Below are positions 1 to 6,240 of a stretch of DNA of 8,463 nt, in pieces (position 1 is the first letter of the stretch; each line of letters starts with the position of its first letter). Source of the DNA: Lachnospiraceae bacterium (GTDB lineage Bacteria > Bacillota > Clostridia > Lachnospirales > Lachnospiraceae); the NCBI GenBank assembly GCA_024684155.1, contig JAIKXK010000082.1, positions 1-8,463 of the forward strand. The letters are read 5' to 3'. The notes beneath the pieces were generated by a model. The model saw nothing but the letters and a program-made list of their open reading frames with translations. It made no database searches and was not told where the DNA came from. The position numbers and the translations under genes are program-made.

Positions 1-1203
1 GTGCAGACTGCTTTTGATACAGGCACAAAGGATGTAAAGGGAAATTATAATACTACCATTGATGGTTATATTACTACGATTGATTCTAACTTTACTACAA
101 TCCTTAGTGATTTATCTGCTATGGAATCTGCAGGTTCTACCTTAGGAAATGATACAGAAACATTATTAACCACAATCCAGGGAGAGGTATCTTCAGCAAG
201 AACTACAGTGCAAACCCTATCTTCGGATTATGAAAATAGTATTGATCCTAAGCTTACTCAAACAATGAATACCATTGGACAGTCATTGAATGAAGTTAGT
301 ACGATTTTAAATTACTCGAGTTCAGGTATTAAGGAGTTATCAGATATTCTAGGCTCATATCCGGATATGTTAACGCTTGGAAAGGGTAATTTAGAATCCA
401 CAAGAGATGAAATCCTTGGAATGCAAGAAGACTTAGAAGGTCTGATTTCAGATATGGAACAGATGGAGTCCAATGAGCAATATCAAATGTTATTAAAACT
501 CATAGAAACAGACCCAGAAATGATTTCGGATTTTATTTCAAATCCTATTGATTTGAATCAGCAAAATATTTATGCAGTAGAAAACAATGGTTCTGCTACA
601 GCACCTTTTTATATTGTTCTTTCCATTTGGGTAGGAGCATTGATCCTTGTAGCTATTGTACATACCAAGGTGAAACCAATTGCTGGAGTGGAAAAGATGA
701 CTACCTTTGAGGAGTTCTTTGGCAGATATTTAATCTTTTTTATGATTGGACAATTACAGACCATTATTACTGTTTTAGGTGCACTTTACTTTACCCAGAT
801 TCAGTGTGAGCATAAGTTTTTATTCTGGTTGGCCTGTTCCTTTACCAGTTTTACTTTTACCCTTCTTTTATATTCGCTTACCTATGCCTTTGAGGCAGTA
901 GGAGAGGCAATTGCTGTTGTGCTTATGGTACTTCAGGTAGCTGGTAGTGGAGGAACTTTCCCGGTAGAAGTGCTTCCGGTAGTTTATCAGATGATGTATA
1001 AGTATATGCCTTTTGCCTATGGAATGAATGCCATTCGAGAATGCGTAGCTGGAATGTATGAAAATGACTATTGGATTTATATGTCAGGACTTTTAACCTA
1101 TATTGGGGTAGCTCTTGTTATTGGACTGGTGTTAAGTATTCCATGTAAAAAACTAAATCTTATGATCAAAGAAAGTAAGGAAAAAACAGATTTGCTGATA
1201 TAA
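1..1203 (+). CDS. YhgE/Pip family membrane protein, C-terminal part (5' end outside the window)
   Basis: The reading frame is open from the first base and ends in TAA at 1201-1203. The GTG at base 1 is probably internal, because the N-terminal membrane segment and much of the extracellular region usual in this family are missing. Residues 1 to about 195 are hydrophilic and rich in Thr, Ser, Asp and Glu, with heptad-like helical stretches, as in the long extracytoplasmic coiled-coil region of YhgE/Pip proteins. Residues about 203-382 form an ABC-2-like membrane domain with roughly five or six segments (about 203-220, 242-266, 274-297, 303-315, 364-382). It contains the recognisable C-terminal stretch GGTFPVEVLP (317-326), followed by a PFAYGMNAIRE block. 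Known members include Bacillus subtilis YueB, a phage receptor linked to type VII secretion, and the lactococcal phage infection protein Pip. The cellular role here cannot be read from the sequence. The next gene starts 58 bases downstream with no convincing promoter between, so it probably shares the transcript. Confidence 0.85.
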   Translation: MQTAFDTGTKDVKGNYNTTIDGYITTIDSNFTTILSDLSAMESAGSTLGNDTETLLTTIQGEVSSARTTVQTLSSDYENSIDPKLTQTMNTIGQSLNEVSTILNYSSSGIKELSDILGSYPDMLTLGKGNLESTRDEILGMQEDLEGLISDMEQMESNEQYQMLLKLIETDPEMISDFISNPIDLNQQNIYAVENNGSATAPFYIVLSIWVGALILVAIVHTKVKPIAGVEKMTTFEEFFGRYLIFFMIGQLQTIITVLGALYFTQIQCEHKFLFWLACSFTSFTFTLLLYSLTYAFEAVGEAIAVVLMVLQVAGSGGTFPVEVLPVVYQMMYKYMPFAYGMNAIRECVAGMYENDYWIYMSGLLTYIGVALVIGLVLSIPCKKLNLMIKESKEKTDLLI

Positions 1204-1261
1204 AGGTTTAATGGTATATTGAAATTACATTAGGGGTTTTGGTTCTAATAGGGGGTAATAT

Positions 1262-1618
1262 ATGGACGAGAAGAGAAGAAAAAGAAGGTCTGAATTAGAA
1301 GATAAGTTTACTTTAAAACTTGTCAGTAAGGCAGAAAAAGGTCAGGATCCAGAAATTGAAATTGTTGTAACAGATGTTTCTGAAACCGGTGTTGGCTTCC
1401 ATTGTGAAAAAGAGTTATTGATTGGGGACTGTTATATGGGTAAAATAACTCTTTGGACGAAGCAAACCGTGGATGTGTTTTTGAAGATCGTCCGAATGAA
1501 TAAAAGAGAGGACGGTACTTTTGACTACGGAAGCATTTTCTTTGGACTAGAAGACAGAGAGTCTATGCGTATAAAAATTTACCAGATGTTAGAAGACCGG
1601 GACAAAAAGGAAGAATGA
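1262..1618 (+). CDS. PilZ domain protein, probable cyclic-di-GMP receptor
   Basis: This is a 118-residue single-domain cytoplasmic protein with no signal peptide or membrane segment. Both halves of the canonical PilZ cyclic-di-GMP binding signature are visible. An RxxxR lies in the very basic N-terminus (Arg5 and Arg9 within RRKRR). DxSxxG lies at residues 38-43 (DVSETG). The rest reads as short beta-strand stretches, then an amphipathic C-terminal helix rich in Glu, Asp and Lys (about 98-118), as expected for a stand-alone PilZ barrel. Start choice: ATG at 1262 has a G-rich ribosome binding site (AGGGGG, 1250-1255) six bases upstream. Its TGA stop overlaps the ATG of lgt (ATGA, 1615-1618), so translation of the two is probably coupled. 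Family knowledge says such proteins change partner activity when they bind cyclic-di-GMP. The partner is unknown, and the link to Lgt or the upstream YhgE-like protein is inferred from position only. Confidence 0.88.
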   Translation: MDEKRRKRRSELEDKFTLKLVSKAEKGQDPEIEIVVTDVSETGVGFHCEKELLIGDCYMGKITLWTKQTVDVFLKIVRMNKREDGTFDYGSIFFGLEDRESMRIKIYQMLEDRDKKEE

Positions 1619-2499
1619 GTGTAGACAGTATTTTATTTCAAAACTTAAATATTCATTTAGAAAACGTGGGCCAAAGTATTACTATGTTTGGGATTTCTAT
1701 TGCGTACTACGGAATGATAATTGCCCTTGGCATGGTACTTGCTGGGGCCTTCGTTTTGTATGATGCAAAACGAAAAGGCGGGGATGAAGATGCTTATATG
1801 GATGTTATTATATGGGCGATTATTTTAGGTGTCATAGGTGCCAGAGTTTATTATGTGGTCTTTTCCTGGGATGAATATAAAGACAATTGGATTGATGTAT
1901 TTAAATTCCGTGAAGGTGGATTGGCAATTTACGGCGGTATTATTGGTGGTATTATTGGTACCCTTATTATTTGTCATATTAAGAAATTGAAATTTTTGGA
2001 TGTGGCAGATACTGCATGCCTTGGAGTTTTGATTGGACAGGTTTTCGGTCGTTGGGGAAACTTCTTTAACCGTGAAGCCTTTGGTGGATATTCGGATGGA
2101 CTCTTTTCCATGCAGATTCCCATTGATGCCGTGAGAGACCATACGGATATTACGACAGAAATGATGGAACATGTCATAAATATTGATGGAATATCTTTTA
2201 TTAGTGTACATCCAACTTTTTTATACGAAAGTGTATGGAATATTGGTGTCTTTTTATTTTTGTTTTTCCTTCGAAGAAAAAAATCCTTTGATGGAGAAAT
2301 CTGGTTCTTCTATCTTGCACTATATGGGGTAGGCAGATTTTGGATAGAGGGCCTTCGGACAGACCAGTTGAAATTTGCGGGAACAGAGATTGCTGTGTCT
2401 CAGGTGTTATCCATGGTTTTGATAATTCTGTCCTTAGTATATTTGATTTATCATTTTATTAAATTAAAAGATAAAATTTTTATTAAAAAGAGAAACTAA
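1615..2499 (+). CDS. lgt: Prolipoprotein diacylglyceryl transferase (Lgt)
   Basis: Lgt moves diacylglycerol from phosphatidylglycerol to the lipobox cysteine of prelipoproteins, the first step of lipoprotein maturation, in the cytoplasmic membrane. The 294-residue length is normal for the family. Hydrophobic segments lie near residues 23-47, 62-82, 100-125, 130-145, 205-220, 229-243 and 262-282. Family motifs are clear: GGLAIYGG (101-108), the signature GRWGNFFNRE (145-154, with Arg146, Asn149 and Glu154), HPTFLYES (199-206) and the RxxxExxR block (Arg241, Glu245, Arg248). The Tyr in the first motif sits where the E. coli enzyme has His103. A polybasic tail (KKRN) ends the protein. The start ATG at 1615 overlaps the stop of the PilZ gene. 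No good ribosome binding site stands alone, although AAGGAAGA lies just upstream, inside pilZ, which fits coupled translation. galT follows after 21 bases. Confidence 0.95.
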   Translation: MSVDSILFQNLNIHLENVGQSITMFGISIAYYGMIIALGMVLAGAFVLYDAKRKGGDEDAYMDVIIWAIILGVIGARVYYVVFSWDEYKDNWIDVFKFREGGLAIYGGIIGGIIGTLIICHIKKLKFLDVADTACLGVLIGQVFGRWGNFFNREAFGGYSDGLFSMQIPIDAVRDHTDITTEMMEHVINIDGISFISVHPTFLYESVWNIGVFLFLFFLRRKKSFDGEIWFFYLALYGVGRFWIEGLRTDQLKFAGTEIAVSQVLSMVLIILSLVYLIYHFIKLKDKIFIKKRN

Positions 2500-2520
2500 G
2501 AGAAAAGAGAGGGAGTATTA

Positions 2521-4008
2521 ATGTTAAGTGAAAACATTAAAAAATTAGTTCAGTATGGAATCAACAGTGGGTTGATGCCAGAGTGTGAGAGAGTATATGC
2601 AACAAATTTATTACTAGACTGCTTCCATGAAGATGAGTATGTGGAAAATGAATGTGACTTGTCTAATATTGTGTTAGAAGATGTATTAAAGGAACTTTTA
2701 GATGAGGCAGTAGAAAGAAACATTATTGAGGATAGTGTAGTCTACCGGGATTTGTTCGATACAAAGCTTATGAACTGTTTGACACCTCGTCCAGCAGAAG
2801 TACAGAGAGTGTTCAAGGAAAAATATGAGGTAAGCCCAGAAACTGCCACAGATTATTTCTATGGATTAAGCCGTGCTTCTGATTATATTCGTACATATCG
2901 TGTAAAAAAGGATTTGAAATGGACGGTAGATACAGATTATGGAACATTAGATATTACCATTAACTTATCAAAACCGGAAAAGGATCCGAAAGCCATTGCT
3001 GCAGCGAAAAATGCTCCGCAGTCTGCTTATCCTAAATGCCTTTTGTGTATGGAAAATGAAGGCTATGCAGGAAGAGCAAATCATCCTGCAAGAGAAAATC
3101 ATAGAATTATTCCGATTCGTATCAATGACAGCGATTGGGGCTTTCAGTATTCTCCATATGTATATTACAACGAGCATTGTATTGTCTTTAACGGACAGCA
3201 TACTCCTATGAAAATTGAGAAGGCTACCTTTATTAAGTTATTTGATTTTGTAAAGTTATTCCCTCATTACTTCTTAGGTTCCAATGCAGATCTTCCAATT
3301 GTTGGAGGCTCTATTTTAAGTCATGATCATTTCCAGGGTGGACATTATACTTTTGCCATGGAAAAGGCTCCAATCATTGAAACCTTCGATGTAAAGGGAT
3401 ATGAAGATGTTACCTGTGGTATTGTAAAATGGCCTCTTTCTGTCATTCGTTTACAGTGTAAGGATGAAAAGAGAATCATTGATTTAGCAGATCATATTTT
3501 AAAGGCCTGGAGAGGATATAGTGATGAGGATGCCTTTGTATTTGCAAATACAGATGGGGAACCTCACAACACCATCACTCCGATTGCAAGAAAAAGAGGA
3601 GAGTTATTTGAATTAGATTTAGCTCTTCGAAATAATATTACAACAGAAGAACATCCTCTTGGTGTGTATCATCCACATGAAAAGCTTCATCACATTAAGA
3701 AAGAAAACATTGGTTTGATTGAAGTTATGGGACTTGCTGTTTTACCTTCCCGATTAAAAGGTGAGTTAGAACAGTTAGCAGAGGCGATTTTAGCAGACAA
3801 AGACTTACGAGCTGATGAAACTTTAGCAAAGCATGCTGATTGGGTAGAGGAGTTTAAAGGAAACTATACCATTACGAAAGATAATGTGGAAGAAATTTTA
3901 CAGAAGGAAGTTGGAAAAGTATTCTGTCAGGTATTAGAAGACGCAGGGGTATTTAAGTGCAATGAAGAGGGCTTGGCCTTCTTTAGAAAGTTTGTCTCAA
4001 CACTATAA
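2521..4008 (+). CDS. galT: UDP-glucose--hexose-1-phosphate uridylyltransferase, class II GalT
   Basis: GalT exchanges UMP between UDP-glucose and galactose-1-phosphate in the Leloir pathway of galactose use and acts in the cytoplasm. At 495 residues it has the length of the class II enzymes of Firmicutes, longer than the roughly 350-residue E. coli form. A helical N-terminal region (1-130) leads into the catalytic part. A CxxC pair is at Cys173/Cys176 (CLLC), followed by the basic block GRANHPARENH. The active-site motif SHDHFQGG spans 267-274; by analogy with the HPH motif of class I enzymes, His270 is the likely uridylylated nucleophile. A His-rich segment (HPHEKLHHIKK) and the GLIEVMGLAVLPSRLKGEL block lie in the C-terminal half. 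ATG at 2521 is preceded by AGGGAG at 2510-2515, five bases away. No galK or galE is present in the window. It is the last gene before a strong terminator. Confidence 0.95.
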   Translation: MLSENIKKLVQYGINSGLMPECERVYATNLLLDCFHEDEYVENECDLSNIVLEDVLKELLDEAVERNIIEDSVVYRDLFDTKLMNCLTPRPAEVQRVFKEKYEVSPETATDYFYGLSRASDYIRTYRVKKDLKWTVDTDYGTLDITINLSKPEKDPKAIAAAKNAPQSAYPKCLLCMENEGYAGRANHPARENHRIIPIRINDSDWGFQYSPYVYYNEHCIVFNGQHTPMKIEKATFIKLFDFVKLFPHYFLGSNADLPIVGGSILSHDHFQGGHYTFAMEKAPIIETFDVKGYEDVTCGIVKWPLSVIRLQCKDEKRIIDLADHILKAWRGYSDEDAFVFANTDGEPHNTITPIARKRGELFELDLALRNNITTEEHPLGVYHPHEKLHHIKKENIGLIEVMGLAVLPSRLKGELEQLAEAILADKDLRADETLAKHADWVEEFKGNYTITKDNVEEILQKEVGKVFCQVLEDAGVFKCNEEGLAFFRKFVSTL

Positions 4009-4030
4009 AATAATAGAATTTATATAAGCA

Positions 4031-4066
4031 GGAGCTTAGGGTAGTGATATCCTAAGCTCTTTTTTT
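4031..4066 (+). terminator. Intrinsic terminator after galT
   Basis: A perfect 9-bp stem, GAGCTTAGG (4032-4040) with CCTAAGCTC (4051-4059), encloses a 10-base loop and is followed at once by seven T residues (4060-4066). It lies 23 bases past the galT stop and closes the pilZ-lgt-galT transcript. Confidence 0.93.
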
Positions 4067-4159
4067 AAACATTTTAATAAAAATGTATAAAAGTAATAAG
4101 TAGGATAACTGTAAAAATGTTGATTTTAGTAGCTTTTTAGATGTATGTTCTACAAATCT

Positions 4160-4170
4160 CACAACTTGTG
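4160..4170. repeat. Short palindrome upstream of the -35 box
   Basis: CACAA and TTGTG form a perfect inverted repeat around a single central C. It lies 17 bases upstream of the -35 box at 4188. The position suits an activator or operator site, but an 11-base palindrome can arise by chance. Confidence 0.35.
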
Positions 4171-4187
4171 GATTATCGGAGAAAAGA

Positions 4188-4216
4188 TTGAAAATAATTT
4201 AACAGAGTCTTATAAT
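4188..4216 (+). promoter_or_regulatory. Strong sigma-A type promoter of the 372-residue membrane protein gene
   Basis: The -35 box TTGAAA (4188-4193; 5 of 6 to consensus) and a perfect -10 box TATAAT (4211-4216) are separated by an optimal 17 bases. The transcription start would be near 4223, giving a leader of about 39 bases. Together with the strong ribosome binding site this predicts high expression. The rest of the 4067-4261 interval is AT-rich. It holds one small palindrome (4160-4170) and a weak AT hairpin (4069-4086), with no other feature I can support. Confidence 0.85.
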
Positions 4217-4245
4217 TTTTGAGTAAAACATATTTTCTATAAAAA

Positions 4246-4254
4246 GAGGAGGAG
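4246..4254 (+). promoter_or_regulatory. Very strong ribosome binding site
   Basis: GAGGAGGAG contains the near-ideal AGGAGG (4247-4252), nine bases before the ATG at 4262. It is the best Shine-Dalgarno match in the window and fixes the start of the membrane protein gene. Confidence 0.9.
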
Positions 4255-4261
4255 TATAAAT

Positions 4262-5380
4262 ATGTTGTTTCAACTTTACAGTAGTGCAGCTCCTATGCAG
4301 CTCATTGGTTGGGTCCTCGTATTTGCAGGCTTAATCATTATGAACGAAATCGGACGTCGCACGAAACTTGGTGGAATGCTTATTTTTGTTATCATTCCAG
4401 CTATTTTAACAGTGTATTTCATCGCAATTCACTGTGGTGCATTCGGTGGATCTTCAAATCCTACTGTTGCTTACATGGATGGTTGGTTCCATTACTTTAA
4501 GCTTTATGCAGCAGACATCGGATGCGTAGGTTTCATGATGATCAAGTACAAAGAAGGACTTGGTAAAAAAGAGTGGTTCAAATGGTGGCCTTGGTTCATC
4601 GTTGCAGCTAACATCATGATTGCTAACGTTTCTGACCTTGAGTCAGCATTTGCAGCTTATGGAATTACTGGAGATTTCTCTGGTGCTTGGTGGGCTTCAA
4701 ATGAAGGTGTATTCATCTATGGTGGATGGTGGAATATCGTGAACTTCGTTTCTGGTATGATCAACATCTTCTGTATGACAGGATGTATTAAGCTCTTCAC
4801 ATCTAAAGATAAGAATAAGAGCGATATGCTTTGGCCTGATATGACTATCTGGTTCATCATTGCATATGATACATGGAACTTTGAGTATACATACTTAAAC
4901 CTTCCTACACATTCATGGTATTGTGGTGTTGCTCTTTTGCTTGCTCCTACATTTGCAAACGCTTTGTGGAACAAGGGTGGTTGGATTCAGAACCGTGCAA
5001 ACACACTTGCAATTTGGTGTATGTGGGCACAGATTGTACCTCTATTCCAGTTAGATGGTGTATTCGCAGCAGCACTTCCTCACGTATATGGTGGTGCTAC
5101 AGAAAACGGAGTTACAACAATGGATCTTTACTCACAGGCTATCGCTTTATATGAAGCAGGACAGGGTAAGACCGTTGCAGCAAACGAAGCAATTGCTGCC
5201 ATGGGAATTACAGCACAGCCTATCGCTCAGGGTGTTGTAGCTATTATCGCATTGGTATGTAACGTTGTATGTATTTCAGTTATCATTAAACGTTCTATCG
5301 AAATGGGCAAGAATCCTTATTCTAACTGCGTATTTGAAGGAACTAAGGACTTCGAAGAGGCTATGTCTAGAGCTGAATAA
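4262..5380 (+). CDS. Trp-rich polytopic membrane protein of unknown function (DUF5692-like)
   Basis: No characterised function is recognised. The sequence resembles what I recall of the DUF5692 family, and a profile search would be needed to confirm this. The 372 residues contain about nine likely membrane segments (near 13-29, 38-58, 82-97, 109-123, 155-176, 191-205, 217-235, 246-271 and 321-343). There are 18 Trp, many in WW pairs near membrane borders (108-109, 143-144, 156-157), and nine Cys. Charged residues occur in or near hydrophobic stretches, notably the AYDTWNFEYTY stretch (201-211, Asp203 and Glu208), which hints at a substrate or ion path. There is no ATP-binding motif and no MFS or ABC signature. 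The gene has its own strong promoter, strong ribosome binding site and terminator. About two-thirds of its Phe codons are TTC, whereas neighbouring genes mostly use TTT, a sign of high expression. A transporter, channel or membrane-bound enzyme are all possible. Confidence 0.85.
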   Translation: MLFQLYSSAAPMQLIGWVLVFAGLIIMNEIGRRTKLGGMLIFVIIPAILTVYFIAIHCGAFGGSSNPTVAYMDGWFHYFKLYAADIGCVGFMMIKYKEGLGKKEWFKWWPWFIVAANIMIANVSDLESAFAAYGITGDFSGAWWASNEGVFIYGGWWNIVNFVSGMINIFCMTGCIKLFTSKDKNKSDMLWPDMTIWFIIAYDTWNFEYTYLNLPTHSWYCGVALLLAPTFANALWNKGGWIQNRANTLAIWCMWAQIVPLFQLDGVFAAALPHVYGGATENGVTTMDLYSQAIALYEAGQGKTVAANEAIAAMGITAQPIAQGVVAIIALVCNVVCISVIIKRSIEMGKNPYSNCVFEGTKDFEEAMSRAE

Positions 5381-5394
5381 TCCGTTGGATTATT
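5376..5394. repeat. Inverted repeat across the stop codon of the membrane protein gene
   Basis: AATAATCC (5376-5383) and GGATTATT (5387-5394) form a perfect 8-bp stem with a three-base loop GTT. The stem includes the TAA stop codon (5378-5380). It lies 31 bases before the terminator hairpin, so the mRNA would end in two tandem hairpins. Confidence 0.55.
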
Positions 5395-5423
5395 GTATAA
5401 AATTTATAATTGTACTAATAATT

Positions 5424-5454
5424 AAGGGCTTCCTTTTAAGGAAGCTCTTTTTTT
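5424..5454 (+). terminator. Intrinsic terminator after the membrane protein gene
   Basis: An 8-bp stem, GGGCTTCC (5426-5433) with GGAAGCTC (5440-5447) including one G-T pair, has a six-base loop TTTTAA and is followed by seven T residues (5448-5454). Flanking A-T pairs can lengthen the stem. It separates the membrane protein unit from the regulator-hydrolase unit. Confidence 0.92.
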
Positions 5455-5504
5455 ATAGTAATATCTTACAAAAACCACTATGGGTTTTTAGCAGATGTGT
5501 CGAG

Positions 5505-5533
5505 TTTACAGTTTTGGAAACTAATGATAAAAT
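5505..5533 (+). promoter_or_regulatory. Extended -10 promoter of the TetR-GH2 operon
   Basis: The -35 box TTTACA (5505-5510, 5 of 6), a 17-base spacer and the -10 box TAAAAT (5528-5533, 5 of 6) are preceded by the extended -10 element TG one base upstream (5525-5526). The predicted start is near 5540, leaving a leader of about 134 bases before the regulator gene. One GGAAACTAA half-site (5516-5524) lies in the spacer and another (5537-5545) covers the predicted start, the classic layout for repression. Confidence 0.7.
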
Positions 5534-5655
5534 TAAGGAAACTAATTAATTGCATTTTAGTTTCCTAGAAAAAATAGTTTCCTACAAAAACCTTTTGAAA
5601 TAAGTAGTTTAAAATCGGAAACCTAAATTAGTTTTCAAGTTTCTGGAAACGAAAC
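5516..5655. promoter_or_regulatory. Array of inverted half-sites, candidate TetR operators
   Basis: The half-site GGAAACTAA occurs exactly at 5516-5524 and 5537-5545. Its complement TTAGTTTCC occurs at 5557-5565, with one base missing at 5575-5582 (TAGTTTCC). GGAAACCTAA (5617-5626) and TTAGTTTTC (5628-5636) form a 19-base palindrome (5618-5636) with a single mismatched pair. A further GGAAAC is at 5645-5650, paired with GTTTC at 5639-5643. The first two copies are 21 bases apart, two helical turns. No comparable cluster was seen in front of other genes in the window, which supports local autoregulation by the adjacent TetR-type protein. Confidence 0.7.
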
Positions 5656-5673
5656 ATTAAGAGAAAAGAGAGA

Positions 5674-6231
5674 ATGATGAAACAAAAAATCGTAGAAGCA
5701 GCATTGGAAGTTTATCGTGATAAGGGTGCAAAATTTACTATGGATGACCTGGCGAATAAGCTGGGTATGAGTAAAAAAACTATCTATACCATTATTCCAG
5801 ATAAAAGAACTTTGTTTACAGATATGGTGAATTATACCTTTGATGCTATTAAGCGTAGTGAAGAGGAGGTTATGCAGGAACCAAATCTTACGACGGAACA
5901 GCGTCTTCGAAAAATTTTAGGAGTTATGCCGGATCAGGTGGCTGGATTGGATTTTACTCAGCTTTATAGTATGAAATCAAAATATCCAGAAGCCTATAAG
6001 CTAATTGCAGAACGCTTAGAGGGAGGCTGGGACTTGACCATATCCCTTTTGGACCAGGGAGTAAAAGAAGGTGTATTTCGACCAATAAATTTTACGATTT
6101 TTCAGATGGTATATGAATCTTCTTTGGAACGGTTCTTAAATGGCAGTGAATTAGAGGAGAATAAAATCAATTATATGGATGCACTAAAACAGTTAGTGGA
6201 CCTCTTAATAGATGGTATTAGTATTGATTAG
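5674..6231 (+). CDS. TetR/AcrR family transcriptional regulator
   Basis: This is a 185-residue one-component regulator of typical TetR length. The N-terminal DNA-binding domain covers residues about 4-50. The helix-turn-helix is at about 22-41 (FTMDDLANKLGMSKKTIYTI), followed by the family-typical DKRTLF stretch where most members have a Phe-x-x-Lys segment. Residues about 55-185 are helical and would form the ligand-binding and dimerisation domain, which is too variable to name the ligand. Two ATGs are adjacent (5674 and 5677). The purine-rich GAGAAAAGAGAGA just upstream is a modest ribosome binding site that serves either one. The gene is preceded by a dense set of inverted half-sites and followed after only nine bases by the GH2 gene. 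It therefore probably represses itself and the hydrolase until an inducer, perhaps the glycoside or its aglycone, is bound. That role is inferred from context. Confidence 0.92.
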   Translation: MMKQKIVEAALEVYRDKGAKFTMDDLANKLGMSKKTIYTIIPDKRTLFTDMVNYTFDAIKRSEEEVMQEPNLTTEQRLRKILGVMPDQVAGLDFTQLYSMKSKYPEAYKLIAERLEGGWDLTISLLDQGVKEGVFRPINFTIFQMVYESSLERFLNGSELEENKINYMDALKQLVDLLIDGISID

Positions 6232-6233
6232 TT

Positions 6234-6238
6234 AGGAG
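6234..6238 (+). promoter_or_regulatory. Ribosome binding site that questions the GH2 start codon
   Basis: AGGAG (6234-6238), just after the regulator stop codon, is only two bases from the ATG at 6241 but eight bases from the in-frame TTG at 6247. The second spacing is the normal one, so TTG 6247 may be the true start, giving a protein beginning MSKRIYF. Confidence 0.6.
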
Positions 6239-6240
6239 AT

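Noticed and set aside
1219..1249. Possible promoter TTGAAA ... TCTAAT before the PilZ gene
   Set aside because: The spacer is 19-20 bases, the -10 match is weak, and transcription would start at or after the ribosome binding site.
1825..2211. Antisense open frames within lgt (also 1974-2177)
   Set aside because: They lie wholly inside a gene with all Lgt motifs, show no recognisable domain, and have no ribosome binding site or promoter of note.
2443..2477. Possible promoter before galT in the AT-rich end of lgt
   Set aside because: TTGATT and TAAAAT are 23 bases apart, and the better-spaced TTTATC is a poor -35 box.
2968..3211. Overlapping open frames inside galT on both strands
   Set aside because: These are shadows of the galT catalytic region; the products are low-complexity and carry no family signal.
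3859..3866. GGAAACTA copy inside galT, and GGAAACTT inside lgt near 2056
   Set aside because: Single isolated matches within coding sequence, with no partner in inverse orientation nearby; expected by chance.
4069..4086. ACATTTT/AAAATGT hairpin after the galT terminator
   Set aside because: The stem is almost all A-T with a four-base loop in AT-rich DNA, is not followed by a T run, and is probably chance.
4309..5240. Other frames inside the membrane protein gene (4309-4500, 4717-4974, 4915-5154, 5055-5240)
   Set aside because: They are Cys- and Trp-rich out-of-frame translations of a real coding sequence, without starts supported by a ribosome binding site.
5265..5549. A 94-residue + strand frame running from the membrane protein gene through its terminator
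   Set aside because: It overlaps the well-supported gene out of frame, crosses an intrinsic terminator and the TetR promoter, and lacks a ribosome binding site.
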